A DNA stretch of 64,000 bases from assembly GCA_046350055.1 (NCBI GenBank), contig JAXMBC010000001.1, forward strand, positions 2,046,001-2,110,000, given 5' to 3'. Both the position numbers and the translations under genes were made by a program. Source of the stretch: JAEUIE01 sp046350055 (GTDB taxonomy: Bacteria > Planctomycetota > Planctomycetia > Gemmatales > HRBIN36). This document shows, piece by piece, positions 1 to 9,800 of this stretch. How positions within the stretch are numbered: the stretch's first letter is position 1; each line of letters opens with the position of its first letter. A model generated the notes under the pieces. The model was given only the letters and a program-made list of their open reading frames with translations, ran no database searches and was not told the origin of the DNA.

Positions 1-1
1 T

Positions 2-730
2 ATTCATGGATTGGTTCTCGACGTGAAGTTTGGTCACGGGGCCTTCATGAAGACTGTCGACGATGCACGCCTGCTGGCCCGTGCCATGGTCAGTATCGGT
101 AAGCATCATGGCGTCCGTACTGTGGCTTTGCTTACCGGCATGGAACATCCACTCGGAAACGCAATCGGCAACAGCCTGGAAGTCATCGAAGCCATACACA
201 CCCTGCAGAGTAAAGGCCCGCGTGATCTGGAGCAGCTTTCCGTTCGACTGGCAGCATGGCTGGTGGTGCTTTCTGGACATTGCACGCAACTGCATGAAGC
301 GGAACAGCGAGTCCGTACCGCACTCACCAGTGGCGCAGGTTTGTCCAAACTGCGTGAGATGGTTGTGCGACAGGGAGGAGATGGCAGGGTTATTGACGAC
401 CCTGCACTATTACCCCAGGCACCACATCGCAGGCTGGTTCCAGCCAGGCAAGCTGGGTTCGTTACTGCAGTGCATGCTGAACTGCTGGGGCGGGCCGCTA
501 TGTTACTGGGGGCTGGCCGAGACAAAGTAGAGGATGTGATTGACCATAGCGTCGGAGCGATCATGCTCCGTAAACCGGGTGATAAAGTGAATGTTGGCGA
601 TTCGCTGGTGGAACTGCATTACCGTAGTGAAAACCGACTCGAAGAAGCGATTGCACTGGTGCACGCTGCCTACCAGGTAGGGAACGACAATGTGACATTA
701 AGGCCGTTGATTGTCGAGACAGTCGAATAA
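2..730 (+). CDS. Pyrimidine-nucleoside (thymidine) phosphorylase, C-terminal part
   Basis: This is the 3' part of a nucleoside phosphorylase gene whose 5' end lies before the window. The frame is already open at base 2, and the first visible residues read IHGLVLDVKFGHGAFMK, matching the conserved LVLDVK-x-G-x-GAFMK segment of thymidine/pyrimidine phosphorylases. These enzymes cleave pyrimidine nucleosides with phosphate in cytoplasmic salvage. The visible 242 codons cover the end of the alpha/beta domain and the C-terminal domain (GRAAMLLGAGR followed by a small beta-rich end). The TTG at base 11 is not the real start. Whether it prefers thymidine or uridine cannot be told from this part. Confidence 0.9.
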   Translation: MHGLVLDVKFGHGAFMKTVDDARLLARAMVSIGKHHGVRTVALLTGMEHPLGNAIGNSLEVIEAIHTLQSKGPRDLEQLSVRLAAWLVVLSGHCTQLHEAEQRVRTALTSGAGLSKLREMVVRQGGDGRVIDDPALLPQAPHRRLVPARQAGFVTAVHAELLGRAAMLLGAGRDKVEDVIDHSVGAIMLRKPGDKVNVGDSLVELHYRSENRLEEAIALVHAAYQVGNDNVTLRPLIVETVE

Positions 731-744
731 CGAGTTCAACTAGT

Positions 745-1215
745 TCAAGGAATGTCGTCTGTATTCTGCGGCTGGCTGGTCGGAGGCATATCCACAAAAT
801 CGAGCTTACTGCGTTGCTGAGCCAAATAGCTGCGGACAGAGGGAAATAATATGAGGATGGTGATAATCGCATGGAAAAGCGCCAGGGCAGTCATCTGCCA
901 CCATGCTGGAAGTACTTTCGTGAAGAATACCGCCTGCTCTGCGGCTGTCAGCGCCAGGTACATGAGGTAGATTTTGTAAAAGTAGGTGCCTGAGGTGATA
1001 ACACCCCACAGAATGACCAGCCAGTAGATCAGCAGATCAGAAGTAAACAGCAGGAACAATACGACGGCGATGTGCGTAAGAGGCAACAGGACAAATGTCC
1101 AATTGATTGGCTTGCTGGACTGAGAGAGTGCAAGTCCCGTGATAATCAGTCGTTCAAGCACCAGCAGAACTACTGCAACATAAAGCAGCAGTTTACCTCG
1201 GTTTACAGTGGGCAT
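745..1215 (-). CDS. Small four-helix membrane protein, unknown function
   Basis: A 156-residue protein with about four hydrophobic helices (near residues 7-27, 37-60, 66-90 and 105-125) and a polar C-terminal tail. I do not recognise a family. The ATG at 1215 (MPTVNRGK) is chosen because AAAGGAC lies about nine bases upstream; the longer open frame to 1281 adds a polar stretch with no ribosome site. The gene converges with the phosphorylase gene before it (14 bases between stops) and diverges from the HEAT-repeat gene at 1334. The spacing and hydrophobicity support a real gene, but nothing shows its job. Confidence 0.65.
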   Translation of the reverse strand: MPTVNRGKLLLYVAVVLLVLERLIITGLALSQSSKPINWTFVLLPLTHIAVVLFLLFTSDLLIYWLVILWGVITSGTYFYKIYLMYLALTAAEQAVFFTKVLPAWWQMTALALFHAIITILILFPSVRSYLAQQRSKLDFVDMPPTSQPQNTDDIP

Positions 1216-1333
1216 GGACAGTCCTTTTGTCCCGGAGAGTAGCACACCACTGACGTTCAATGGGGTATCGCTTTGCTGCAACCTTGTGGTACTTTAACAG
1301 TATTCCCATCCAAGGGAAGTAGGAACCTGGTCG

Positions 1334-2242
1334 ATGTGGCTGCTTTTTACACTTGTTTTTGTATGCACAGCATGCCCTCATCAAGTGGCAATAATCGATG
1401 ATGATGCCACGTATTTGAAACGAACCGCTGGCATGTGGGTCAGCGACCTGGGAAATAGCGATGAAAAAGTGAGACGTGCAGCAGCCTTTGCCCTCAGCAA
1501 AATGGGAAAGCACGCTGTGCCTTACCTGCGAGAGATCCGGGCTGCACTCGAAAGAGAATCGGCCATATCGGTGAGAATCAGTCTGGCGAATTGTCTGGGA
1601 GAACTCGGACCGCTGGCGAGTTCCGAAGTGGTGGACATCATCATGCAACGGTGGAAAACTGAGCGCGAGGTCTCCGTCCAGCGTGCATTGGTTACTGCAC
1701 TGGGAAAACTGGGTGAGGCAGGGAGGGCAGCGGAATCGCTTCTGGCACAGTCGCTGGAATCCAGAGATGGACCATTGGCACAGCAAGCGGTGTGGTCACT
1801 CGGTCAGTTGGGACAAGTCTCAGAACCGACTTTGCTCAAACTGATGAAACTGGGAACGTCGGATCAGTCGTCTATCCGCTGCGAAGTGATGTCGGCGCTC
1901 GGCAATCTGGGGCCTGCAGCCCTCGAAGGATTACCGGTATTACTACGCGGCTTGAGCGATACTAATGCTACCGTGCAGGAACAAAGTGTGCTGGCATTGC
2001 GAAAAATGGGGCCAGCTGCCAGCAAGAGCATTCTTCCTCTAATCTCGCTTGCTGAAGATGCACGTGCTGAACCCGGCCTGAGGCAAGCAGCGTTGCTGAG
2101 CCTCGAATCGGTATGGTCAACCGGGCTCAAAGAACCTGCTGCCTGGCACCGGCTGCAATCGTTGGCCACTGTCGCAATCCCTGAATCGGTACGAGTCTCG
2201 GCAATGCAGGCGGAAAAGAAGATCGCACCCCTGAGGAAGTGA
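1334..2242 (+). CDS. Exported HEAT-repeat protein
   Basis: A 302-residue protein. It opens with a hydrophobic segment (WLLFTLVFVCTAC) that looks like a signal or lipoprotein leader, although the Cys box is not a good lipobox. The rest is a run of about six HEAT/PBS-type helical repeats, seen as recurring A-x-x-A-L-x-x-x-G patterns (AAAFALSKMG, QRALVTALGKLG, QQAVWSLGQLG, CEVMSALGNLG, EQSVLALRKMG). Such repeats form a solenoid used for protein binding. No catalytic domain is visible. Its stop codon directly abuts the stop of the convergent aminotransferase gene (2240-2242 against 2243-2245), leaving no space for a separate terminator. Confidence 0.8.
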   Translation: MWLLFTLVFVCTACPHQVAIIDDDATYLKRTAGMWVSDLGNSDEKVRRAAAFALSKMGKHAVPYLREIRAALERESAISVRISLANCLGELGPLASSEVVDIIMQRWKTEREVSVQRALVTALGKLGEAGRAAESLLAQSLESRDGPLAQQAVWSLGQLGQVSEPTLLKLMKLGTSDQSSIRCEVMSALGNLGPAALEGLPVLLRGLSDTNATVQEQSVLALRKMGPAASKSILPLISLAEDARAEPGLRQAALLSLESVWSTGLKEPAAWHRLQSLATVAIPESVRVSAMQAEKKIAPLRK

Positions 2243-3463
2243 TCAGGCAAGCTGCGCCAGGGCGGAAACGACGCGCTCCACTTCATCGAGGGTGTTGTAG
2301 TGCAGGAACCCAATCCGGAGCATCCCTTCTGGCTCCAGACCCAGTGCTTCCGTCAAAGGCAGTGCATAGAAATTGCCCGCCCAGGTGAATATGCCTTGCT
2401 CGGCAAGTCTCTGGCTGAGTTGCGCTGCTGTCCATTTGCTGTGCAGCAATCCGAAGGTTGAAACTCGACCCTCCATGGTGGGTAGTCCCAGTACGCGATA
2501 GCAGGGTAGGGACTTTACTCCCTCCAGGAAGGCTTGACCCAGTTGGCGTTCATGTTCGGAAATCCGGGAGTAGGCACTAGTAAGCTTCTCACGCAGGGTA
2601 GTTCCCGATTCTGCAAGGGATGCAAGATAGTCAATACAAGCCGCGACACCGGCTATTCCTTCATGATTCTGCGTGCCGGTCATCCAACGATCTGGCACAA
2701 CATTTGACGCTGGTCTGACTTTGTACGGAGTGAACTGTTCCAAGAGGTGTCGATGCCCCCAAAGCAGACCAACATGCGGGCCAAAGAATTTGTAGGCCGA
2801 GCAAGCTATCAAATCGGCATGAGTAGCTGGCGCATCGAGCAAACAATGTGCTGCGTAATGTACGGCGTCGAGAAATACAAGAGCCCCAACCTCGTGGGCC
2901 ATATCAGCAATCTTCCTTACCGGGTGCACAGTCCCTACTGCGTTGGAAGCTATTCCAACCGCAACAAGCTTCGTGCGAGGATTGAGTGCATGTTTCAGAC
3001 TATCTAAATCGAGGGTGCAATCGTCGTGGTGCAGTTGTATCCAGCGAACGATCACGCCTCGATCCTGGGCTGCCAGAGCCCAGGGTGTGACATTGGCGTC
3101 GTGATCACATCGACTGAGAACAATCTCATCTCCAGCCTGCCAGGTGCGAGCGATAGCTCGGCTGAGTGCAAAGGTCAGCGTTGTCATGTTGTTGCCAAAG
3201 ACAATGCAGTCAGGGTCAGAAACCCCGAAAAATGCAGCGGCATGCTTGTGGGCCTGGTGGAGAATTGCATCGCTTTCCTGGCTGGTCAGAAAACAGCCAC
3301 CATGGTTGGCATTGTGATGGTAGAGGTACTGGTTCATCGCCTCAACAACGCACCGAGGCACCTGACTGCCCGCAGGGCCATCGGCAAAGATCACGGGCTG
3401 GTGCTGATGCAGCCGCTCAAAAGCAGGAAACTGTGACCGGATAGCGGTTAGCTGGAAAGGCAT
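2243..3463 (-). CDS. Cysteine desulfurase-like class V aminotransferase
   Basis: A 406-residue PLP enzyme of the class V aminotransferase fold, closest in pattern to the SufS/NifS-like subfamily often annotated as cysteine desulfurase-like. Visible elements are the N-terminal FADGPAGSQVP start of the fold, the cofactor segment FLDAVHYAAH (Asp199 and His202 by count) and the Schiff-base lysine in CSAYKFFGPHVG (Lys225). The C-terminal domain ends in the usual small alpha/beta part. Neighbours are not suf or isc genes, so a housekeeping role in Fe-S assembly is not implied; it may act on another amino acid. The ATG start at 3463 begins right before the conserved N-terminal helix. Confidence 0.85.
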   Translation of the reverse strand: MPFQLTAIRSQFPAFERLHQHQPVIFADGPAGSQVPRCVVEAMNQYLYHHNANHGGCFLTSQESDAILHQAHKHAAAFFGVSDPDCIVFGNNMTTLTFALSRAIARTWQAGDEIVLSRCDHDANVTPWALAAQDRGVIVRWIQLHHDDCTLDLDSLKHALNPRTKLVAVGIASNAVGTVHPVRKIADMAHEVGALVFLDAVHYAAHCLLDAPATHADLIACSAYKFFGPHVGLLWGHRHLLEQFTPYKVRPASNVVPDRWMTGTQNHEGIAGVAACIDYLASLAESGTTLREKLTSAYSRISEHERQLGQAFLEGVKSLPCYRVLGLPTMEGRVSTFGLLHSKWTAAQLSQRLAEQGIFTWAGNFYALPLTEALGLEPEGMLRIGFLHYNTLDEVERVVSALAQLA

Positions 3464-3709
3464 GGCATCTCATCGAATGAAAGATCATGTGGTTACTGTT
3501 GTGGTTAGTAACCCAGGGTATTCCTTCCAAGACTATTGATAATCTGCATTCTACCGTTTCAGTGATTTGGAGATTCTATTGTCCGGAAGTCAATCTAAGA
3601 TCAAGGATTATTCAGGATCAGGCAAAACATTGCTTGCTTCCTGATATTCTCTGAAGTTATGATGCTTCAGGCATGATACATATTGAGTCTGATAGGAAGA
3701 GGTGGCGTT

Positions 3710-6523
3710 ATGATTCGCTTCAAGTGTGGAAATTGTCAGAATGTCGTAGCTGTTACTTCAGTCTCACCCGGTGGTGATCAGATAGCATGCCCCAACTGCG
3801 GCAATATGATGTTGCTCAACGCCCCCAAGGCCGTGATGGCAAGGCCTGCTGTCTTGAAGCCTAAACAGGTAAGTGATGATGATGATGTCATCGACTTGCA
3901 GCAAGTGAATTCACCTGCACCTGTTGTGCGCCCTGTGATTATAGCTAAGGTTGCTTCTGCTCCCGGGGTTGCACCAGCGAACTACCAGCCTGCTCCATCT
4001 ACTCGAAACAATGAAGACTTGGCACCCCGTTCTCCCAGGCCACGGAGCAAGAAGAAAGCTCGCAAGAATAACCTTCCCCTCTTTATCGGCGCCGGCGTCG
4101 TACTTGCAGTTCTTCTTGTTGCAGGAATATTGCTTATCAACGCGCTGAATAAGGTTGATGTAAAGCCTGCGATCATTGCATTGAACAAAGAAGACAAACC
4201 ATCAACTAAGAAGAAATTCAACGAAGATTCATCTACTGAAAACTCAACTCCTTCGGAAACTCTCAAGGCTCGTGATAACAACTCGGGCAACTCAGCATCC
4301 AAGCCGGAAAGGAAGGCTCCTGCCAGCATTGAGCCTGAGAGGAATGACAGCAATCAATCAGGAAATAAGGACGAAGCTAACTCTGCTTCCGCTAACAACT
4401 CCGATCCCGGCGACAAGACCACGGACACCGTTCAGCCACCGTCCTTTGCCGGCAGTTCGGATGGCAGTGGTGCTGATGTTTATCCTTATGTTTTGAAATC
4501 CTCCACTTTTATTATCGCTCTCTCAAAGAATGGCCGCAGTGTTGGAGCAGGGAGTGGTTCGTTAATTGACGTAAAGAATCGGCTGGTTCTCACGAATCAC
4601 CACGTTGCCGGTGATGCCAGTAAGATCGCGGTCTTCTTTCCGAACTACGACTCCAAAGGGAAGTTGATCGCCGAAAAACGGATGTTCATGGAACAGTTTC
4701 GCAATAGGTCGAACAAAGTCATTGAAGCCACTGTGATGGCTACCAACCCTACGTGTGATCTCTGCATTCTGCAGCTGACGCGGCTGCCCGATGGAGTGGA
4801 GGCCCTGCCGTTTGCCAAACAGAGTTGTCGTATTGGCCAACGTGTTCATTCGATTGGGAATCCGGCTTCCAGTGGTGCATTGTGGGTATACGCTCCAGGT
4901 GTCGTCCGGCAGACCTACCACACCACCTGGAATACCTTGAATGAAGACCGCTCCATCAACACTCACACTGCGGACGTCATCGAAACACAATCGCCTACGA
5001 ACCACGGCGATAGTGGTGGTCCGCTGGTCAATGATCGTGGTGAACTCGTGGGTGTGACCCATGGTGGTAAAACAGATGGGCTGTCGTCCATCAGCCTCTT
5101 TATCGACTTGGCCGAAGTCAAGCGCTTCGCTGAATCTGCATCTCAGAAGCGATTCAATACGGAGTTTGTCTCCGCCAATCGTGCTCCTTTATCTGTAGCT
5201 GGATCAGCATCAAATACAGGCAGTGGCATGAGCGGCAGTCTCCCTGATCTTGTCAAGGCTCTGGAAAACACGGCGACGAGAGCTAAGGCTGCAGAAGCAC
5301 TTGGTTTGATGGGGGAGAAGGCCCGCGATGCAATTCCCTCGCTCCTGAAGCATCTGGCAGATCAGGACGAGTTTGTTCAGCGAACGACAATGACAGCACT
5401 GACCAAAATAGGCAATCCATCGAAAACGGATCTGCCCATCATGGTCGCAGCACTGAGCGATTCCAACGTGAACATGCGTCGATATGCTGCAACCACGCTG
5501 GAGAAAATGGGAACGGATGCCCGGAGTGTATCGAACGAATTGGTGGCAGCCATTCGCGATATGGACCCTGTAGTACGTCAATCGGCAGCTCGGGCAGTGG
5601 GCTTATTTGGAAGAGACATGAAAGAAATTGCCAAAGCTCCACTCGAAGACTTGCTGAAGGATGCAGATAAGGACAATCGACTAGCTGCTGCAGAAGGTTT
5701 GTCAAATATCTATGGTGCCGCTGGTGATTTGGATGGCATGATGCGCATGTTGAAGCATAAGGATACCGATATTCGTGTCTATGCAGTCAGAGCCAGTATC
5801 AAGCTTGGCAAGAATGCCAAACTCCTGTTGAATGATTTACTCAGTATGGCCAAGGAAGATACGGGCGAAACGCGCAAGGCAGTCATCAAAGTGCTGGGCC
5901 AGCTTGAATACAACGATGCCAAGCCGGGTCTGAGTTTGATCATTGACGCTGTCAAGAACGGCGATAAGGACACCAGGCAGGCTTGTCTTCAAGCTCTGGG
6001 CAATCTCGGCAAAGATGTGCAGCCTGCCATGGTCTCTGCCGTGAAGGATTGCATGAAGGAAAATGAGCTGAAGCCGGCCTGCATCGACACTCTTAAAAAG
6101 TTTGCCCCCAATAGTAAATCCTCAGTGGTATTGCTAGTTGAATTGGTGAAGGATGAAGATTCCAATATTGCTGATGCTGCTGCCAATGCGATCGTTGATC
6201 TAGGGCCAGCTGCATCAGGAGCTGTAGGTGAGCTGATCAAATTAATGGATATATCAGGAAATCGTGTTACTCAAGCCGACGAACAACGGGTCACCAAATA
6301 TGCCAATTTGCTGGCGAAGATAGGAAAGACCGCCATCCCCACTCTGCGACGTGGACTGGCTAGTAGGAGCATTACCCGCTGGGGTTGTGTGAAAGCTCTG
6401 GGAGAAATTGGCCCACCTGCTCGAGAAGCTGTTCGCGACCTGCAACTCCTCATCCAGCAGGAACCCAATGAGTTTATCCGACGGGATATTGAGGAAGCAG
6501 TCCGGAAGATCTTGAATCAGTGA
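3710..6523 (+). CDS. Zinc-ribbon, transmembrane, trypsin-like protease with HEAT repeats
   Basis: A 937-residue chimera. Residues 1-35 hold a zinc ribbon (Cys6-x2-Cys9 and Cys27-x2-Cys30). A low-complexity linker follows, then one transmembrane helix (about 120-147) and a Ser/Asn/Lys-rich stretch. A trypsin/HtrA-type protease domain spans about 260-470 with His298 (TNHHVAG), Asp350 (TCDLCIL) and Ser435 (GDSGGPLV). From about 500 to the end are HEAT repeats. No PDZ domain is seen, so the HEAT solenoid may replace it as the substrate or partner platform. The likely topology is cytoplasmic zinc ribbon and periplasmic protease. The ATG at 3710 is preceded by AGGAAGAGG; the TTG at 3683 only extends the frame. 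Catalytic residues look intact. The partner and substrate are unknown. Confidence 0.88.
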   Translation: MIRFKCGNCQNVVAVTSVSPGGDQIACPNCGNMMLLNAPKAVMARPAVLKPKQVSDDDDVIDLQQVNSPAPVVRPVIIAKVASAPGVAPANYQPAPSTRNNEDLAPRSPRPRSKKKARKNNLPLFIGAGVVLAVLLVAGILLINALNKVDVKPAIIALNKEDKPSTKKKFNEDSSTENSTPSETLKARDNNSGNSASKPERKAPASIEPERNDSNQSGNKDEANSASANNSDPGDKTTDTVQPPSFAGSSDGSGADVYPYVLKSSTFIIALSKNGRSVGAGSGSLIDVKNRLVLTNHHVAGDASKIAVFFPNYDSKGKLIAEKRMFMEQFRNRSNKVIEATVMATNPTCDLCILQLTRLPDGVEALPFAKQSCRIGQRVHSIGNPASSGALWVYAPGVVRQTYHTTWNTLNEDRSINTHTADVIETQSPTNHGDSGGPLVNDRGELVGVTHGGKTDGLSSISLFIDLAEVKRFAESASQKRFNTEFVSANRAPLSVAGSASNTGSGMSGSLPDLVKALENTATRAKAAEALGLMGEKARDAIPSLLKHLADQDEFVQRTTMTALTKIGNPSKTDLPIMVAALSDSNVNMRRYAATTLEKMGTDARSVSNELVAAIRDMDPVVRQSAARAVGLFGRDMKEIAKAPLEDLLKDADKDNRLAAAEGLSNIYGAAGDLDGMMRMLKHKDTDIRVYAVRASIKLGKNAKLLLNDLLSMAKEDTGETRKAVIKVLGQLEYNDAKPGLSLIIDAVKNGDKDTRQACLQALGNLGKDVQPAMVSAVKDCMKENELKPACIDTLKKFAPNSKSSVVLLVELVKDEDSNIADAAANAIVDLGPAASGAVGELIKLMDISGNRVTQADEQRVTKYANLLAKIGKTAIPTLRRGLASRSITRWGCVKALGEIGPPAREAVRDLQLLIQQEPNEFIRRDIEEAVRKILNQ

Positions 6524-6833
6524 GATTGCATGCATTCGCGTGCAAACTCGAGCGTATTTCGATCTCGAGCGTCAGATAATGATGGATGGGCGTCTATACA
6601 TCTGTCAGACTATATTCCCAGCTACCGATCGGCATACCAGGTTTTTTAACCCGTCGTACTGAGTAGTTTAAGCCTCCGTAACAGGGAGAATCCTTGCAAT
6701 CTGCATTGATTATGAGAGAGTGATGGAAGGAGCAGGGGTAATTGCCTCAGCAGGATATTGAGCCTCTCTGCTTCCTTGACTAGACTGTGTGAACTGTGTG
6801 TAACTGGGATGCCCTTCGTTTCAGGGGTTGCGT
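6524..6833. other. Intergenic stretch without a gene
   Basis: About 310 bases between the protease-HEAT gene and the PQQ-repeat gene. Just after the stop lies an imperfect hairpin (6526-6533 with 6538-6545, one G-T pair, loop of four) without a clear T-run, so it is at most a weak terminator. I see no convincing promoter box or small gene in the rest. The last bases carry the AGGGG ribosome site used by the next gene. Confidence 0.5.
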
Positions 6834-9800
6834 GTGGCTATCATTGTAAATTGTCCTGCATGCGGGACACCCGCCAGCATCGAGCCGAACTTCTACGGGA
6901 AGAAACTTCGATGTGCGAATGCGGATTGCCGGCAAACCTTCCGAGTGCAATCGGATGGCAGTGTGGCGATGGATGGTGGGCGTCCTGAAACGCCCCGTAG
7001 TTATGACTGGCAGAACCCACCTGCGCAGGAAGCGATGGAAGGTGATTGGCTCGCTGCTCCTCCACCACGCCCGGGGCAGGAAATGCCCATGGCGAGCGTG
7101 ATCCAGCAGCCCATGGCACAGGTTGTTCCCATGGGGCAGGTCATGAATGGTGGAGATGAGGACGAAGATGAAGGAAGTAGTTACTCCCCAGGCGACTACA
7201 ACTACGGGCGAAAGAAAAACAAATTCCTTGTTATCCTGATCGGCCTCGTGGTGCTGCTTATCGTCGGTCTTGGATTTGGATATTGGCTGCTGAAGCAGAA
7301 CACGATTCAAGCTGTTGCGCAATTGAAGAAGAAATATGACAGCAGCATGGACAAAAAGCTCTGGGACGATGCTATTACAGCTGGTCGGCTCTTCCTGGAC
7401 AAACAGAAGGAAGCCAGAGACTCTACTGATGTCAAAGAAGTCGAATTCGGCGTGAACTGGGCCGAACTGCAAATGAGCCTGCGTGCAAGTCAGCTCAACA
7501 GTATGGATGGCATCCGTAAAGCCATTACTGGTGTACTCGATTTCTATCGTGCAAAACGCAGCGATCCGATCTACCCCAAATACCGTAAGGACTTCGTCGA
7601 ATCTGCTTACACACTGGTCAGCAAGTCATCGGAGTTCCTGGAAGCCAACCCTGACGCTACGCTTCACGACGATCTAAAGCCCGTGCTGGATCTGGCTAAA
7701 GAAGCAGGAAACGCTGTTTTGGACAAGGATTCCGTCAAGGGCTGGGATGCAGAAGCACAGCAGAAGCATACCTCTTCTCGTCTGGCAATCGACGCTAACC
7801 TGGCCAAAAGCAGCTGGCTCAATCGCCTCAAGGATGTACTTGAAAAGGAAACCCTGGCTCAAATCGAAACCCTGCAGAACGATTACCAGGATCTCGTGAT
7901 GAAACATCCGTCTCTGAGTAAAGATGCAGAACTCTCTGGCAAGCTTATCAATTTGAAACAAGTGGAACCAGGTTGGGTCAAATACAGCCAGAGCAACAGC
8001 GCTGCAACTCCCAACAAGCCAAGCTTCGGTGCCAGCATCCGCATCTGTCCACCGCTGAAAACTCCCGAAGGGGTTCAGGATGATTCGGGGATCGTCCTGG
8101 CCATGGCTCGTGGCACGCTGTATGGTCTGTCGGCCAAGACAGGCAAAGACCGCTGGGCGCTTCGTGTTGGGCAGGACGTGCGTGAGCTTCCTCCCCGCAT
8201 TACGCTTGGTGGAGATGTGCCTGACATTGCCTTTGTCGTTACCACAGAAGATGCCAATCAGAATTACCTGAGCCAGATGAACCTGGTCACCGGTGAACGC
8301 AACTGGATGCGCAAGCTGTCCAGTGCCTGCCCTGCCGGTCCAGTTCTTATCAGCAATAATCGCCTGGCTGTGCCCCTGAAGGAAACGGTTGCCATCGTTG
8401 AGGCAGGTAGCGGCAAAATGACCGGGTACTACACCATATCGGGTTACAACCTGAGTTCCCAGCCGGCACATGACAAGGCACGCGATCGCTTGTTTGTACC
8501 GGTTGATCGTGGTCGCATCTTTGTTCTCGATCTTGCTTCACGCAAATGTGTAGGCGTGATCTACACCGATCATGGTTCAGGCCAGATTAAAGGCGCTCCG
8601 CTGATTATCGATGATCTGCTGGTTGTGTGCATCGCCAGCGGTTCCGGTTCCGGTTCCACCCGCATTCGCGCGTATGATATTTCCGCCAAGGGGCCCACAC
8701 CCAACTTTGAAATGATTGGTACGTACGACATGCCCGGTCATGCTTCTACATCACCTTATGTAGATGGGAATGAAACGCTGGGAATCGTCTCTGATCAGGG
8801 ATTGCTCTGGCTCTTTGGTGTTGGCAAGTCCAGCAGCTTTGGTACTCCACAGAGCAAAGGCAGCACCCCATTCTATCCGTTGACTGCCAAGCCCATGCCG
8901 ATGAAAATCCAGGCTAATGCGGAACTGAAAAAAGACCAGCCTCGCCCGCGAGTGCAGGTTGCTCACGTCTCCATGAACGATTGGTGGGTATTCACACACG
9001 ATCATCTTGTGCGCAACGTCTACGATCCGTTTCGTGGCGTGGTATACCCCTCACCCATGGGTTCCCTGCCGCTGGGTAGTCCTTTGCATCGGGCTGAAGT
9101 CAGTCCTGATGGTCAGATGGTTGTTGTCGTGACTCAGCCCAAAGGTCAGGCACAGATGCTGGCCAGTGGACTGGATCGCACTACCGGAAAGATAACCTGG
9201 CAAACGCAGCTTGGCACTGAGGCGTCACAAGACCCAGTGGCAATGGCTGATGCCGTGGCAATGCTCGACCGGGGCGGAGCAATCTTCTCCGTCAAGGCGG
9301 ATGAAATAGTCGATAAGGCCAGTTGGCAGGTGGCAGGCAGTTGGCCAGCCCTGCCCATGGTGGCTGCAAGTCATCGACTCGTCAAATCCCAGAGTGGAAA
9401 CGTCCTCGTCAGTCTCTCGTTTGATCCTGCTCGCAGCCGCATGATCATTCGCAAAGTGGATAACGCCGGCAAAGGTAAAGCTGTGACGAAAGAGTTTCCC
9501 CATACTTTTGCACCGGTCGGCACTCCAGTGGCGCGTGACGATGGCACTACGCTGGTGCCATGCAAGGATGGCAATATTTACCAGTTTAATTTTGCCGCTG
9601 GCACGTCGAATTCGCTCTTCTCCTGGCGAGATCCTAACGCTTTCAGCAATGCAGTGGGACATCTTCTGATGCCCAGCGCGAATCAGTTTCTGGCCACCAA
9701 TGGCTACAACAAGGTCCTGCGTTGGGAACGTAACGCACAGGGGGTGTGGAAAAAACTGCCCAACGACCTTGAACTGACAAACCGCATTGTGACACCGTTG

